A stretch of DNA of 64,000 nt. It comes from Thiomonas sp. FB-Cd. Lineage in GTDB: Bacteria; Pseudomonadota; Gammaproteobacteria; Burkholderiales; Burkholderiaceae_C. Below are positions 52,103 through 60,760 of the stretch, piece by piece. The DNA lies in NCBI RefSeq assembly GCF_000733775.1, contig NZ_JPOE01000005.1:1364001-1428000 (forward strand), read 5' to 3'. Position 1 is the stretch's first letter. Every line of letters starts with the position of its first letter. Under the pieces are notes generated by a model, which did not search any database, was not told the DNA's origin, and saw nothing but the letters and a program-made list of their open reading frames with translations. The position numbers were made by a program, and so were the translations under genes.

Positions 52103-53389
52103 CTAAACGCATGGCGTTGTAGCTGGGGTTTCGCGGGTCACAGACTTCGACTTGCCACGTTGCCATGGCAGAGGTTTGGGTCTCGCCGCCACGCCCGTCC
52201 CAGGCGTGTCCTGCGTGTTGAATGCGTCGATGATGACCACCGATGCGCTGTTGCGGTCGCGTGGCATGACATGCCCGCAGTGCGGGCAGACACGCATGCG
52301 GTCTGCGAGCGTCTTGGGCACAATCTCCCAGCACGCCGCGCAGCGTTGCGACGGTTTGATCTGGCGCGTATTGCTCAGATGCAGCCGCGTACCAGCTTCT
52401 TCCGCTTTGTACGCCAGCATCGGATGCGCCATGCCGAACGCGGCCGAGAGAATTTCCCGGTTGAGTCCGGCCTTTTGCCGCACGCGACGGCCCGGTGCAT
52501 CCACCGTGCCCTTCGCGCTGCGGCTCATGGTCTTCGGGGCCAATTGCTCCGTGGCCAGGACGGCGCATTGCCGCACCATCCTGGTCGTTTCCTTGTGCAC
52601 GAAGTGCCGGCGCAGGTTGGAAATCCGGTCGTGCAGCCGGGCGATGCGACGCCCGAGCCGTTTGAAGCGCAACGATCCGTTCTTCTTCCTGGCGCGCTGG
52701 CGTTGCAGCGCGGCAAGGCGCGGCAGTTCCTCGCGCAGCCAGCGCGGGTTCGCAATCGTCTGTCCGTCGTCGAACGTCGCCCAGTCGGTGATCCCGAAGT
52801 CCACGCCACGGCGTAGATCGGCGGTGCGCTGCCGCGCACAGGCCGACTCGGGCACGCGCAGCGTCACCGACACGAACCACCCACCACCTTTGCGCGTGAG
52901 GGTGATGTCGTTGGGTTTTGCCTGATCGCCGAAGCGGTGCCGGCCGCGCGCCCGAATGGACATCGCAGCCTCGCCACTGCCAATGCGCAGCGTGGCACCA
53001 CGACCGCCGTGCTGCATGAGCTTCCAGCCAGCCGGGTCGGGATAGGCAAAGCCCGCGAACCGCTTGGCGGCCTTGAACCGCGGGAATCCGGGCGTTTGAC
53101 CAGCTTTGACCCGGCGAAAGAACGACTGGAAGGCGAGATCCAGCCGCCGCAGCGTCTGCTGCAAGGCATGGCTGCCGAGTTCGTTGAGCTCAGGCCGATC
53201 GGCCTTGATCTGCGGCAGGACGTTCTGCTGCTCGTCGTAAGAGATGCACTTCCTGGCCTTGTGCCAGGCGTCGATGCGCTCCTCGTGCGCCGCGTTGTAC
53301 AACTCGCAGTGCAGCCGCGTCCACGCCTCCAGCTGCGCAGCTTGCGCGGCATTGGGGTACAGCTTGAGCGTGACTTTGCGCCGTTGCAT
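52103..53389 (-). CDS. tnpB: RNA-guided nuclease/transposase accessory protein TnpB
   Basis: TnpB proteins of IS200/IS605 elements are RuvC-type nucleases guided by an RNA from the element's right end. The 428-residue protein starts with a TnpB N-terminal HTH region (VTLKLYPNAAQAAQLEAWTR) and has an intact RuvC triad: Asp197 in GVDFGITDWA, Glu281 in LATEQLAP and Asp378 in MPRDRNSA. The zinc motif is CAACWEIV...CPHCGH (about 345-370). Length fits the family. The 3' end of the gene likely doubles as the guide RNA scaffold, as its stop lies 15 bases from the predicted right end. Confidence 0.92.
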   Translation of the reverse strand: MQRRKVTLKLYPNAAQAAQLEAWTRLHCELYNAAHEERIDAWHKARKCISYDEQQNVLPQIKADRPELNELGSHALQQTLRRLDLAFQSFFRRVKAGQTPGFPRFKAAKRFAGFAYPDPAGWKLMQHGGRGATLRIGSGEAAMSIRARGRHRFGDQAKPNDITLTRKGGGWFVSVTLRVPESACARQRTADLRRGVDFGITDWATFDDGQTIANPRWLREELPRLAALQRQRARKKNGSLRFKRLGRRIARLHDRISNLRRHFVHKETTRMVRQCAVLATEQLAPKTMSRSAKGTVDAPGRRVRQKAGLNREILSAAFGMAHPMLAYKAEEAGTRLHLSNTRQIKPSQRCAACWEIVPKTLADRMRVCPHCGHVMPRDRNSASVVIIDAFNTQDTPGTGVAARPKPLPWQRGKSKSVTRETPATTPCV

Positions 53390-53452
53390 GCTGGTATTTT
53401 ATCCAGCCTCGCAAGGAACAACAAGCGAAACCCGCCTGCTTGACCCCCTCCT

Positions 53453-53496
53453 GCCCGGACGGCTTCGCCTGAGCGACGCTGTGCGTCGGGCCGGGC
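53453..53496. repeat. Nested hairpin on the upstream side of tnpB
   Basis: Outer arms GCCCGG (53453-53458) and CCGGGC (53491-53496) enclose a perfect inner hairpin CGACGC-TGT-GCGTCG (53474-53488). IS200/IS605 left ends carry such subterminal hairpins, so this may be the left-end recognition structure of the element. Confidence 0.5.
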
Positions 53497-53609
53497 GAGG
53501 AAGGGGAATGCGCGGGCATTTGTTCATGGATGAACTGGGCAAGCGGCCGGCATCGCCAGATGGCCCGGATGCGCACGCCTTGGCGCCGTGTTCAGGCGTC
53601 GAGCGTCGA

Positions 53610-54281
53610 TCATGTCGGCAATTGGAGGAAAACTGCCGCCCGCACGCTGTCGGGCGGGGCCATGTGCGGAATCACGCCCAGGCAAGGCGCGCGCAGGCGG
53701 GCGCGCAGCGTGGCGATATTGTCCTCGGCGCGCAGCATGTCGGCGTCGATGCGATTGGCGATCCACCCCGCGAACGGAAGGCCGCGGGCAAAGATGGCCT
53801 CTTGGGTAAGCAGTGCGTGGCTCAAGCAGCCCAGCTTGATGCCGACCACCAGAATGACCGGCAGACGCAGTTCGCGCGCGAGATCGCCCCCGTCCTCGAT
53901 GCTCGACAGCGGCACCAGAAATCCTCCAACCCCTTCGACCACCACCGCCTCGGCGCTTCGGCGCAAGTCGGCAACGCATTGGGCAATGTGCGCCAAATCG
54001 ATGCGCACCCCTGCGGCCTGCGCAGCCAGATGTGGGGATGCCGGCTCGGCGAGGTGGTAAGGGTTGTCGAGCGCGCCTGGCACTTGCACTGTGCTTGCTG
54101 CGCGAAGGTGCGCCACATCGTCGTTGATACCTCCCGGTGGGTGCCCGGCAGCCACGGGCTTGGTGCCCACGACGCGCGGGAACTTGGCGCGCAACGCATG
54201 CAGCAGCGTGCACGCGGCGAGGGTCTTGCCGATTTCGGTATCCGTGCCGGTGACAAACCAGGCGGGGGCCAAGGTGTCCAT
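53610..54281 (-). CDS. bioD: ATP-dependent dethiobiotin synthetase
   Basis: BioD closes the ureido ring of dethiobiotin from 7,8-diaminopelargonate, CO2 and ATP. The 223-residue protein has the P-loop GTDTEIGKT (about residues 12-20), the KPVAAG motif, VVEGVGGFLVPL and IANRID, all family hallmarks. The ATG at 54281 overlaps the bioA stop as TGATG, so the two are translationally coupled; a TTG at 54284 is rejected. Downstream, the tnpB element separates it from bioF. Confidence 0.95.
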   Translation of the reverse strand: MDTLAPAWFVTGTDTEIGKTLAACTLLHALRAKFPRVVGTKPVAAGHPPGGINDDVAHLRAASTVQVPGALDNPYHLAEPASPHLAAQAAGVRIDLAHIAQCVADLRRSAEAVVVEGVGGFLVPLSSIEDGGDLARELRLPVILVVGIKLGCLSHALLTQEAIFARGLPFAGWIANRIDADMLRAEDNIATLRARLRAPCLGVIPHMAPPDSVRAAVFLQLPT

Positions 54282-55651
54282 CAAGGTAGGGGCGGGCTGG
54301 AGGCTTGCGGATGCGTCGCGGTCGTGAGGACGGTAGCGAGTGCGCCAAGCGCCGCATCGCGCAGGAGTGTGGCAGCATCGTCATCAATGACGTACGGCGG
54401 CATGAAATAGATGGTGTTGCCGATAGGCCGCAGTAGCGCGCCACGCTTCAAGGCGGCTGCGGCGAAGTGCCTTGCGAAATCTGCAGGCGCGCCGTCGACG
54501 TCCCAGGCCCAGATCATGCCTAGACGGCGGGCATGGATCAGGCGTGGATGCGCGGTCAGCGGGGCAAACACGGCATCGAGGATCGTCGCGCGTTCGCTGT
54601 TGGCAATCAACTGCGCATCATTCAGCAACGCCAGCGTGGCAAGCGCGGCACTGCACGCGAGCGGGTTCCCCGTGTAGGAGTGCGAATGCAGGAAGCCAAG
54701 CGCCACGTCATCATCGTAAAACGCGTGGTAGATGCTATCGGTGGTCAACACCACCGATAGCGGCAAATAGCCGCCCGTGAGCCCCTTGCTGAGGCAGACG
54801 AAATCGGGCCTCACCCCCGCCTGTTCGCAGGCGAGAAAGGTGCCGGTACGGCCCATGCCAACGGCGATTTCATCGGCAACCAGATGGACGTCAAAGTGCG
54901 TGCACAGCTCGCGGGCGCGCGTCAGGTATTGCGGGGCAATCATGACAAAGCCGGCGGCACATTGCACGAGCGGCTCCACAATGAGTGCGGCGGTCTCGTG
55001 CGCGTGGACCTCGAGGTGGGCTTCAAGCGCGCGCACGCAGTGTGCAACCCATTGCGATTGCTCCATGCCCGTTGGCCGCGCGCGCGCATCCGGTACAGGC
55101 ACCGTGGCGGACACGCGCAGCAGCGGGCCGTAGTTCGCGCGAAACAATGGGATGTCGGTCACGGACAGTGCCCCGACAGTCTCGCCGTGGTAGCCGCCGG
55201 CCAGGCCGATAAAGCGATTTTTTTCGGGGCGGCCAACGTTGCGCCAATAGTGCGCGCTCAGTTTGAGCGCGATCTCGGTGGCTGATGAGCCATCGCTGCC
55301 ATAGTGCGCGTGTGACAGACCTGTGCGAGCGGCCAACGCTTCGGAGAGTTGGACCACAGGCGCATGGGTGAGACCCGCGAGCATCACGTGTTCAACCCGA
55401 TCCATCTGCGCGCGAATGGCCGCCTTGATCGAGGGCTGGTTGTGGCCAAACAGATTCACCCACCAGGAGCTGATCGCGTCGACGACGCGCCGACCCTTTG
55501 CGTCAGTGAGCCACACGCCTTCGCCGCTGACGATTTCCAGCGGGGGCGCCTGTTCATGACGCTTCATCTGCGTGCAAGGGTGCCATACCGCGCGCAAGCT
55601 GCGCGCGGGAATGTCCAAAGCGGCGGGCAAGGGTTTATCCATGAGCTGCAT
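54281..55651 (-). CDS. bioA: Adenosylmethionine-8-amino-7-oxononanoate aminotransferase
   Basis: BioA uses SAM as amino donor and PLP to make 7,8-diaminopelargonate. The 456-residue protein has WHPCTQMKRHEQ, ISSWWVNLFGHNQP, GGYHGETVGALSVTD, VADEIAVGMGRTGT and the PLP Lys289 in CLSKGLTGGYLPLS, all typical of class III aminotransferases of the BioA type. The start is uncertain: ATG at 55651 or 55642; the open frame to 55897 is rejected because upstream residues do not resemble BioA. It is the first gene of the bio operon. Confidence 0.94.
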   Translation of the reverse strand: MQLMDKPLPAALDIPARSLRAVWHPCTQMKRHEQAPPLEIVSGEGVWLTDAKGRRVVDAISSWWVNLFGHNQPSIKAAIRAQMDRVEHVMLAGLTHAPVVQLSEALAARTGLSHAHYGSDGSSATEIALKLSAHYWRNVGRPEKNRFIGLAGGYHGETVGALSVTDIPLFRANYGPLLRVSATVPVPDARARPTGMEQSQWVAHCVRALEAHLEVHAHETAALIVEPLVQCAAGFVMIAPQYLTRARELCTHFDVHLVADEIAVGMGRTGTFLACEQAGVRPDFVCLSKGLTGGYLPLSVVLTTDSIYHAFYDDDVALGFLHSHSYTGNPLACSAALATLALLNDAQLIANSERATILDAVFAPLTAHPRLIHARRLGMIWAWDVDGAPADFARHFAAAALKRGALLRPIGNTIYFMPPYVIDDDAATLLRDAALGALATVLTTATHPQASSPPLP

Positions 55652-56049
55652 GAAGCAAAGTGGTGATGATAGGAACACTGCAAGGTCTTGTCCGGGAAGA
55701 CACCACGGGCGGGCGATCGGGAATGGTGCCCCGGCGCAATGCTGCCGGGCGCAACGGCACGCTCGGCAGCTGGTGCAGAGGGTCATGGACCGCCGCGTTG
55801 CGCGCCGGGCGCTGCGCGCGGCTCCATGCTTAGATTTGCCAAGGGGATCCGGGCGCGACCGCGCCGAGACAGCATCCATCATCGTGCCCGGCACCAAGCC
55901 CGGAGCAAGGCGTGGGAGTCCGCACGCCCTGTTGTTGAGCTCGGTTTGCCTGCTCCGGTGGCGAGGGCATCGGAAAAGTCGTTTGCAGCCCTGGGTGTGC
56001 AGTGCTTCAATGGGGGCGCCGGCGCCATGCCGGCATTTTTGCCCAAACC
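55652..56049. other. Intergenic region between divergent bioA and amidohydrolase genes
   Basis: About 400 bases with no gene that I recognise. It must hold promoters for both directions; no clear BirA/BioR-type palindrome was found by eye. Confidence 0.45.
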
Positions 56050-57300
56050 ATGTGGAAGCTCACCGGTCCCATCCAGCACATCAGCAACTATCACGCCGAA
56101 CTGACCCGCATTCGCCGTGATTTGCATGCGCATCCCGAACTCGGGTTTGAGGAGGCGCGCACGGCCAGTCTTGTCGCCGCAGAGCTGTCCAGCTATGGCG
56201 TGGACGAGGTCCACGCCGGCATTGGCCGCACGGGCGTGGTGGGGGTCGTGCGTGGAAGGCTCAATGTCGAGACCAGCCTCGACGGGCCATTGAATGGGGC
56301 GGCGGATTCCTGCGTGCGCGCGGTGGCGCTGCGCGCCGACATGGATGCGCTGCCCATCAAGGAGGACAGCGATTTCCCCTGGCGTTCGGCTCGCAGCGGT
56401 GTGATGCACGCCTGCGGCCACGATGGTCACACCACCATGTTGCTTGGTGCCGCACGCTATCTGGCGGCCACACGGAATTTTGCCGGCAGCGTGTATTGCA
56501 TCTTCCAGCCTGGTGAAGAGGGGCTGGGTGGCGCCAAGGCCATGATGGACGACGGTTTGTTCGAGCGCTTCCCGGCAGACTGGATCTTCGGCATGCATAA
56601 CTGGCCGCAGTTGCCTTCTGGAAAGATCGGCCTCGCGCCGGGCGCAATGATGGCGGCGGCGGACCGCATCACCATCAAGGTCACGGGCGATGGTGGCCAC
56701 GGCGCCCATCCGGACATGACCATCGACCCCGTTCTTGTGTCAGCGCACATCATCACGGCGGTGCAGAGCATCGTCGCGCGCAATGTCAACCCGCTGGACG
56801 ATGCTGTCGTCAGTATTTGCGCACTGCAGGGCGGCGATCTGTCGGCCATGAGTGTGATTCCGCGCCAGGTCACCCTGGTGGGAACGGTGCGCAGTTTCCG
56901 CACGGAGGTCCAGGCTTTGATCGAAAAACGCCTGGGTCGCATCGTGCAATCCGTGGCGCAGGCCTTTGGGGCCAGTGCGGAGATGCAGTACGAGCGCATA
57001 TACCCCGCCACGATCAATACCCCGCAGGCGGCACATTATGCCGCCGAGGTTGCCGCGGAGATTGTGGGTGACGCCTCCGTGGTGCGTGATCTGCCGCCCA
57101 GCATGGGGGCCGAAGACTTCGCGTTCATGTTGCAGGCCACGCCGGGCGCGTACCTGCGCCTGGGGCAGGGATCCGAGGGTGGGGGCTTTCTTCACACGCC
57201 GCGATTCGACTTCAACGACGCCGTCCTGCCCTTGGGGGCGGCGCTTTACGCGCGCCTGGCGGAAAGGGTGCTGAGCCAGCCGGTCGGCGCGATGCTCTGA
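56050..57300 (+). CDS. M20 family amidohydrolase
   Basis: A 416-residue zinc hydrolase of the hippurate/IAA-amino-acid hydrolase group, which splits N-acyl amino acids. Metal ligands and catalytic residues are in place: HACGHDGHTTMLLGAA (about 117-132), QPGEEGLGGAKAMMDDG, MHNWPQLPSG, GGHGAHPDMTIDP (dimerisation lid) and SMGAEDFAFMLQ. RRDLHAHPELGFEE is the typical N-terminal motif. ATG at 56050 gives this N-terminus; earlier in-frame starts do not. It stands alone on the plus strand. Confidence 0.93.
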   Translation: MWKLTGPIQHISNYHAELTRIRRDLHAHPELGFEEARTASLVAAELSSYGVDEVHAGIGRTGVVGVVRGRLNVETSLDGPLNGAADSCVRAVALRADMDALPIKEDSDFPWRSARSGVMHACGHDGHTTMLLGAARYLAATRNFAGSVYCIFQPGEEGLGGAKAMMDDGLFERFPADWIFGMHNWPQLPSGKIGLAPGAMMAAADRITIKVTGDGGHGAHPDMTIDPVLVSAHIITAVQSIVARNVNPLDDAVVSICALQGGDLSAMSVIPRQVTLVGTVRSFRTEVQALIEKRLGRIVQSVAQAFGASAEMQYERIYPATINTPQAAHYAAEVAAEIVGDASVVRDLPPSMGAEDFAFMLQATPGAYLRLGQGSEGGGFLHTPRFDFNDAVLPLGAALYARLAERVLSQPVGAML

Positions 57301-57400
57301 GCGGGTTTGCCTTGCGCCATCGCGCAATTGGGTCTAGGCTTGGCCAGCTGGGCTGGCGCGTTGCGTCAGGGGTGATGTACACGTCATTGAAAGGAATTTC

Positions 57401-57646
57401 ATGCACCTGCTTGCGTTTCTCATCATCGGCGCCGTTGCCGGCTGGCTTGCCGGGCTCATCACCAAGGGTGGTGGATTCGGATTGCTCGGCGATATCGTTG
57501 TTGGTGTGGTCGGAGCCTTCCTCGGCGGATTTTTGTTCCGCATGCTGGGGCTTTTCCCGGGCGGGGGCCTCATCCCCAGCCTGATCGTGGCGACCATTGG
57601 TGCTATCGTGCTGTTGTTCTTGATCCGGCTGATCAAGCGGGCGTGA
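57401..57646 (+). CDS. GlsB/YeaQ/YmgE family membrane protein
   Basis: An 81-residue, highly hydrophobic protein with about three helices and the family pattern GWLAGLITKGGGFGLLGDIVVG then GAFLGGFLFRMLG. Members of this family are often stress-induced; the exact function is unknown. It follows the amidohydrolase by 100 bases and is convergent with tyrS. Confidence 0.9.
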   Translation: MHLLAFLIIGAVAGWLAGLITKGGGFGLLGDIVVGVVGAFLGGFLFRMLGLFPGGGLIPSLIVATIGAIVLLFLIRLIKRA

Positions 57647-57727
57647 CGATTTGTGCGCGTGGTCGACGCAGATCGTCGGGCCATGCCAAAATTCGGCAGG
57701 CCACGATGTCGCAGCACCAAGAGATCT

Positions 57728-59002
57728 TCAGCCGAGAAACACCCGGGCGAACTTGCGCTTGCCAACCTGAAGCACCACGGTTCCGGCGGCAAGCTTCAAT
57801 GTGCGGTCTTCCACCAGCGTGCCGTCCACCCGCACGCCACGCTGGGCAATCATGCGCAGCGCTTCGGCGGTGGAGGGCACCAACCCCGCCTGTTTGAGGG
57901 CAGCGGGAAGGGGCAACCCGCCTTCGGGCAGGGCCAGCCGTAGGTCGGGGATATCGTCCGGCACGCCACCGCGGGCACGCAGTTCGAAATCCGCCTGCGC
58001 TGCGTTGGCGGCTTGTGCTGAGTGAAAGCGAGTGACGATCTCGTGTGCAAGCAAGACCTTCGCGTCCTTGGGGTTGCGCCCGGCGTCGACTTCCGCTTTT
58101 AGTGCGGCAATTTCGTCTAACGGGCGGAATGACAGCAGTTCGTAGTACCGCCACATCAGCGTGTCACTGATCGACAGCAGCTTGGCGTACATGCTGGCAG
58201 GCGCCTCTTGGATGCCGATGTAGTTGCCCTTGGTCTTGGACATTTTCTCGACCCCGTCCAGTCCCTCAAGGAGCGGCATGGTCAGGATGCACTGCGGTTC
58301 CTGCCCATACTCCTTCTGCAGCTCGCGCCCGACGAGAAGGTTGAATTTCTGGTCGGTTCCGCCGAGTTCCAGGTCGCTATGCAGTGCAACCGAGTCGTAG
58401 CCCTGCATCAGCGGATAAAGAAGTTCGTGCATCGCGATCGGCACGCCGGCCTTGAAGCGCTGGGTGAAATCATCACGCTCGAGGAGCCGCGCCAGGGTGT
58501 ACTTCGCCGCAAGGCGAATCATGCCGTCGGCTCCCAGCAGCTCGCTCCATTCGGAGTTGTAACGAATTTCCGTTCGCTCAGGGTCGAGCACCAGGCTGGC
58601 CTGCGCGTAATAGGTCTGTGCATTGGCCTTGATCTGCTCGATCGTCAGCGGCGGGCGGGTTGTGTTGCGCCCGGAGGGATCGCCGATGCGTGAGGTGAAG
58701 TCGCCAATGAGGAAAATCACCGTGTGGCCCAGATCTTGCAACTGTCGAAGCTTGTTGAGCACGACTGTATGACCGAGGTGGATGTCTGGAGCCGTTGGAT
58801 CCAGCCCAAGCTTGATGCGCAGCGGCTTGCCCGTGGTGGCGCTGCGTGCAAGCTTGGCCTCCCACTCGGATTGCACCAGAAGCTCTGAGCATCCGCGCTT
58901 GGTGATGGCCAGGGCTTGCTGCACCGTCTTGGCGAGTGGCCCTGTGGACTGCGCAGCACTTGCAAGCGGAGCGTCAGGATTGTGAAAAGAGGAATCAGTC
59001 AT
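57728..59002 (-). CDS. tyrS: Tyrosyl-tRNA synthetase
   Basis: This cytoplasmic enzyme charges tRNA(Tyr). The 424-residue protein has the class I signatures DIHLGH (about 72-77, the HIGH motif) and KMSKTKGN (the KMSKS motif), plus the Tyr-binding LMQGYDSV and [12 protein letters not shown]. The C-terminal S4-like RNA-binding domain (about 355-420) ends [11 protein letters not shown]. The KMSKT and [12 protein letters not shown] forms place it in the TyrZ-like group common in betaproteobacteria. ATG at 59002 gives the normal length. It is divergent from the M23 genes, sharing a 294-base promoter region. Confidence 0.97.
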   Translation of the reverse strand: MTDSSFHNPDAPLASAAQSTGPLAKTVQQALAITKRGCSELLVQSEWEAKLARSATTGKPLRIKLGLDPTAPDIHLGHTVVLNKLRQLQDLGHTVIFLIGDFTSRIGDPSGRNTTRPPLTIEQIKANAQTYYAQASLVLDPERTEIRYNSEWSELLGADGMIRLAAKYTLARLLERDDFTQRFKAGVPIAMHELLYPLMQGYDSVALHSDLELGGTDQKFNLLVGRELQKEYGQEPQCILTMPLLEGLDGVEKMSKTKGNYIGIQEAPASMYAKLLSISDTLMWRYYELLSFRPLDEIAALKAEVDAGRNPKDAKVLLAHEIVTRFHSAQAANAAQADFELRARGGVPDDIPDLRLALPEGGLPLPAALKQAGLVPSTAEALRMIAQRGVRVDGTLVEDRTLKLAAGTVVLQVGKRKFARVFLG

Positions 59003-59296
59003 GGCTTTTGGGGAATTTTTGCAGGAAACGGCTGTTAAACTTGGCCCCGCCCTGCATCCTGAATCGGGTCGCGGATTGCGCATCGCCAAGTTTTTCCATG
59101 CGCGTTTGCACCTCAGTCATGCAGTGTATTGGAGGCGTTCGCACGCGCCGTCGTCCACGCTCGATCGCGGAGACAGTGCGTTGGCCCAGACGTCGCGCTT
59201 GCGCGGCAGGCTGCTTCAGGAATGCTCTCCACCCCTTCCGCCCTGGCCGGCTCCTGCCGGCTGGTTGTTCCGCCACTCGACGAACAAGGAGTGTGC

Positions 59297-60757
59297 ATGA
59301 CTTTTTTTGCCCAAAACCCCAACCGGCTTCGCGGCCGCATCGCTGCGCTGCGCGAAGCGGTCGAGCGCCACCCGGGCCGCGTTGCGGCTGCCGTTGGCTC
59401 GACCTTGCTGCTGTCCAGCGCGACGGCTTTCGGCCTTGCCGAATATGGTCTACAGCCCCAGCTTCCCTCAGCCACGACGCTGAGCATTCCCGTGGCCATC
59501 GACGTCGCGCCACAAGTGCAGGCGCTGGATGACCAACCGCAGCAGGTCTATACGACGGCCCATGTACGCGCGTCCGACACGGTGGAGTCGTTGCTGCGCC
59601 GTTTGCAGGTGACCGATCCGGCGCAATTGAAGGATCTCGTCGCCAATGCCGATCTGCGCGTCCTGCTCGACGCGTCAGGCGGGGTGGTGACGGCGAAGGT
59701 CAATTCGGTGGGCCAACTGGTGCAGCTTCAGGCGAGATTGCCGCAAACAGCGCCGACTCGACCCGAGAAGGACTTGCAACGCGGTGGAGTGGATCACGCC
59801 CAGGTGCCGGGCCGTCAGACCTGGCGTCTGCTCACCCTCACCAGCCAGTCTGGCGGTGGCTTTGCCAGCACGGTGACGCAGGAGAGCGCGCAGGCACAGT
59901 TGCGCATGGCAACGGGCGTGGTGCAATCAACGCTGTTCGCGGCGGCCGACGAGGCGCATATGCCCGATGCCGTAGCCACGCAATTGGTCAACCTTTTTGC
60001 TGGAGAGGTGGATTTCCGCCGCAGCTTGCGTCCAGGCGACCGCTTCACTGTCGTGTGGCGGCAATATGAGGCTGGCGGCCAGACCCTGCGTGTGGGACGC
60101 ATCGTCTCGGCCCAGATCACCAGCCGTGGCGTCACGCACGCTGCCGTATGGTTTGATCCGCAGGGCGACAAGAAGGCCGCGGGATACTACAAGCCCGATG
60201 GCAGCAGCCTGACGCGCGCGTTTCTGCTCTCGCCCTTGCCCTATGACCGGTTGACCTCAGGCTACGGCTGGCGCATCAGCCCCATCTTCCACAAACCCGA
60301 ATTTCACAAAGGCATCGACCTGGCGATCCCCGTGGGCACGCCCGTGCGCACGATTGCGGACGGACGCGTGGTCTATGCGGGCTGGGGCACAGGGTACGGA
60401 AAGTACGTCAAGGTGGTGCATCCCGACGGCTTCGCCACGATCTACTCGCATTTGAGCCAGTTCGACGTGCACGTCGGTGAGCACGTCAAGCAGGGCGAGG
60501 TTGTGGCACGATCCGGCAACACGGGGTGGTCGACCGGGCCGCACTTGTATTTCCAGTTTTTCGTTGACGGTAGACCAGTGAACCCATTGACGATTTCGCA
60601 CTATTCGCCGAAGGGAAGTGCTGTTCCAGCCGATTTGCGCAGCGCCTTTTTCGCGCAGACATCCGATCCTGCGAAGATGTTGGCCCTCGTTCCGGGGCCC
60701 GAAGTCGCCAGTGGTGTCAACCAGGCGCATGCCCAAGGCGCCCTGCGCAACGGCTGA
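59297..60757 (+). CDS. M23 family peptidase with a degenerate active site
   Basis: A 486-residue envelope protein of the M23 (LytM) peptidoglycan hydrolase family. It has an N-terminal signal-anchor (about 28-50), a LysM/OapA-like region (about 85-130), a helper domain (about 200-290) and a LytM fold (about 320-430). The first motif is intact (His337 and Asp341 in FHKGIDL), but the HxH motif reads His416-Leu-Tyr418, so one zinc ligand is lost. YSHLS is retained. It may therefore be a regulatory or activator protein, as catalytically dead EnvC/NlpD-type factors are. AAGGAG precedes the ATG. A paralogue with an intact site follows after three bases. Confidence 0.92.
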   Translation: MTFFAQNPNRLRGRIAALREAVERHPGRVAAAVGSTLLLSSATAFGLAEYGLQPQLPSATTLSIPVAIDVAPQVQALDDQPQQVYTTAHVRASDTVESLLRRLQVTDPAQLKDLVANADLRVLLDASGGVVTAKVNSVGQLVQLQARLPQTAPTRPEKDLQRGGVDHAQVPGRQTWRLLTLTSQSGGGFASTVTQESAQAQLRMATGVVQSTLFAAADEAHMPDAVATQLVNLFAGEVDFRRSLRPGDRFTVVWRQYEAGGQTLRVGRIVSAQITSRGVTHAAVWFDPQGDKKAAGYYKPDGSSLTRAFLLSPLPYDRLTSGYGWRISPIFHKPEFHKGIDLAIPVGTPVRTIADGRVVYAGWGTGYGKYVKVVHPDGFATIYSHLSQFDVHVGEHVKQGEVVARSGNTGWSTGPHLYFQFFVDGRPVNPLTISHYSPKGSAVPADLRSAFFAQTSDPAKMLALVPGPEVASGVNQAHAQGALRNG

Positions 60758-60760
60758 CGC

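Larger units (their letters stand above)
52088..53500 (-). mobile_element. TnpB-only IS200/IS605-family element, approximate ends
   Basis: The element is inferred from one TnpB gene and flanking structures. The right side (52088) is placed at the end of CGTTTAGCGGCGGGAGAGTTCA on the minus strand, which overlaps the tnpB stop and looks like the conserved right end of IS605-type elements. A hairpin AACGC-ATG-GCGTT spans 52106-52118. The left side has a nested hairpin at 53453-53496. No tnpA transposase is present, so it depends on another element to move. It sits between bioD and bioF. The left boundary is a guess. Confidence 0.6.
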
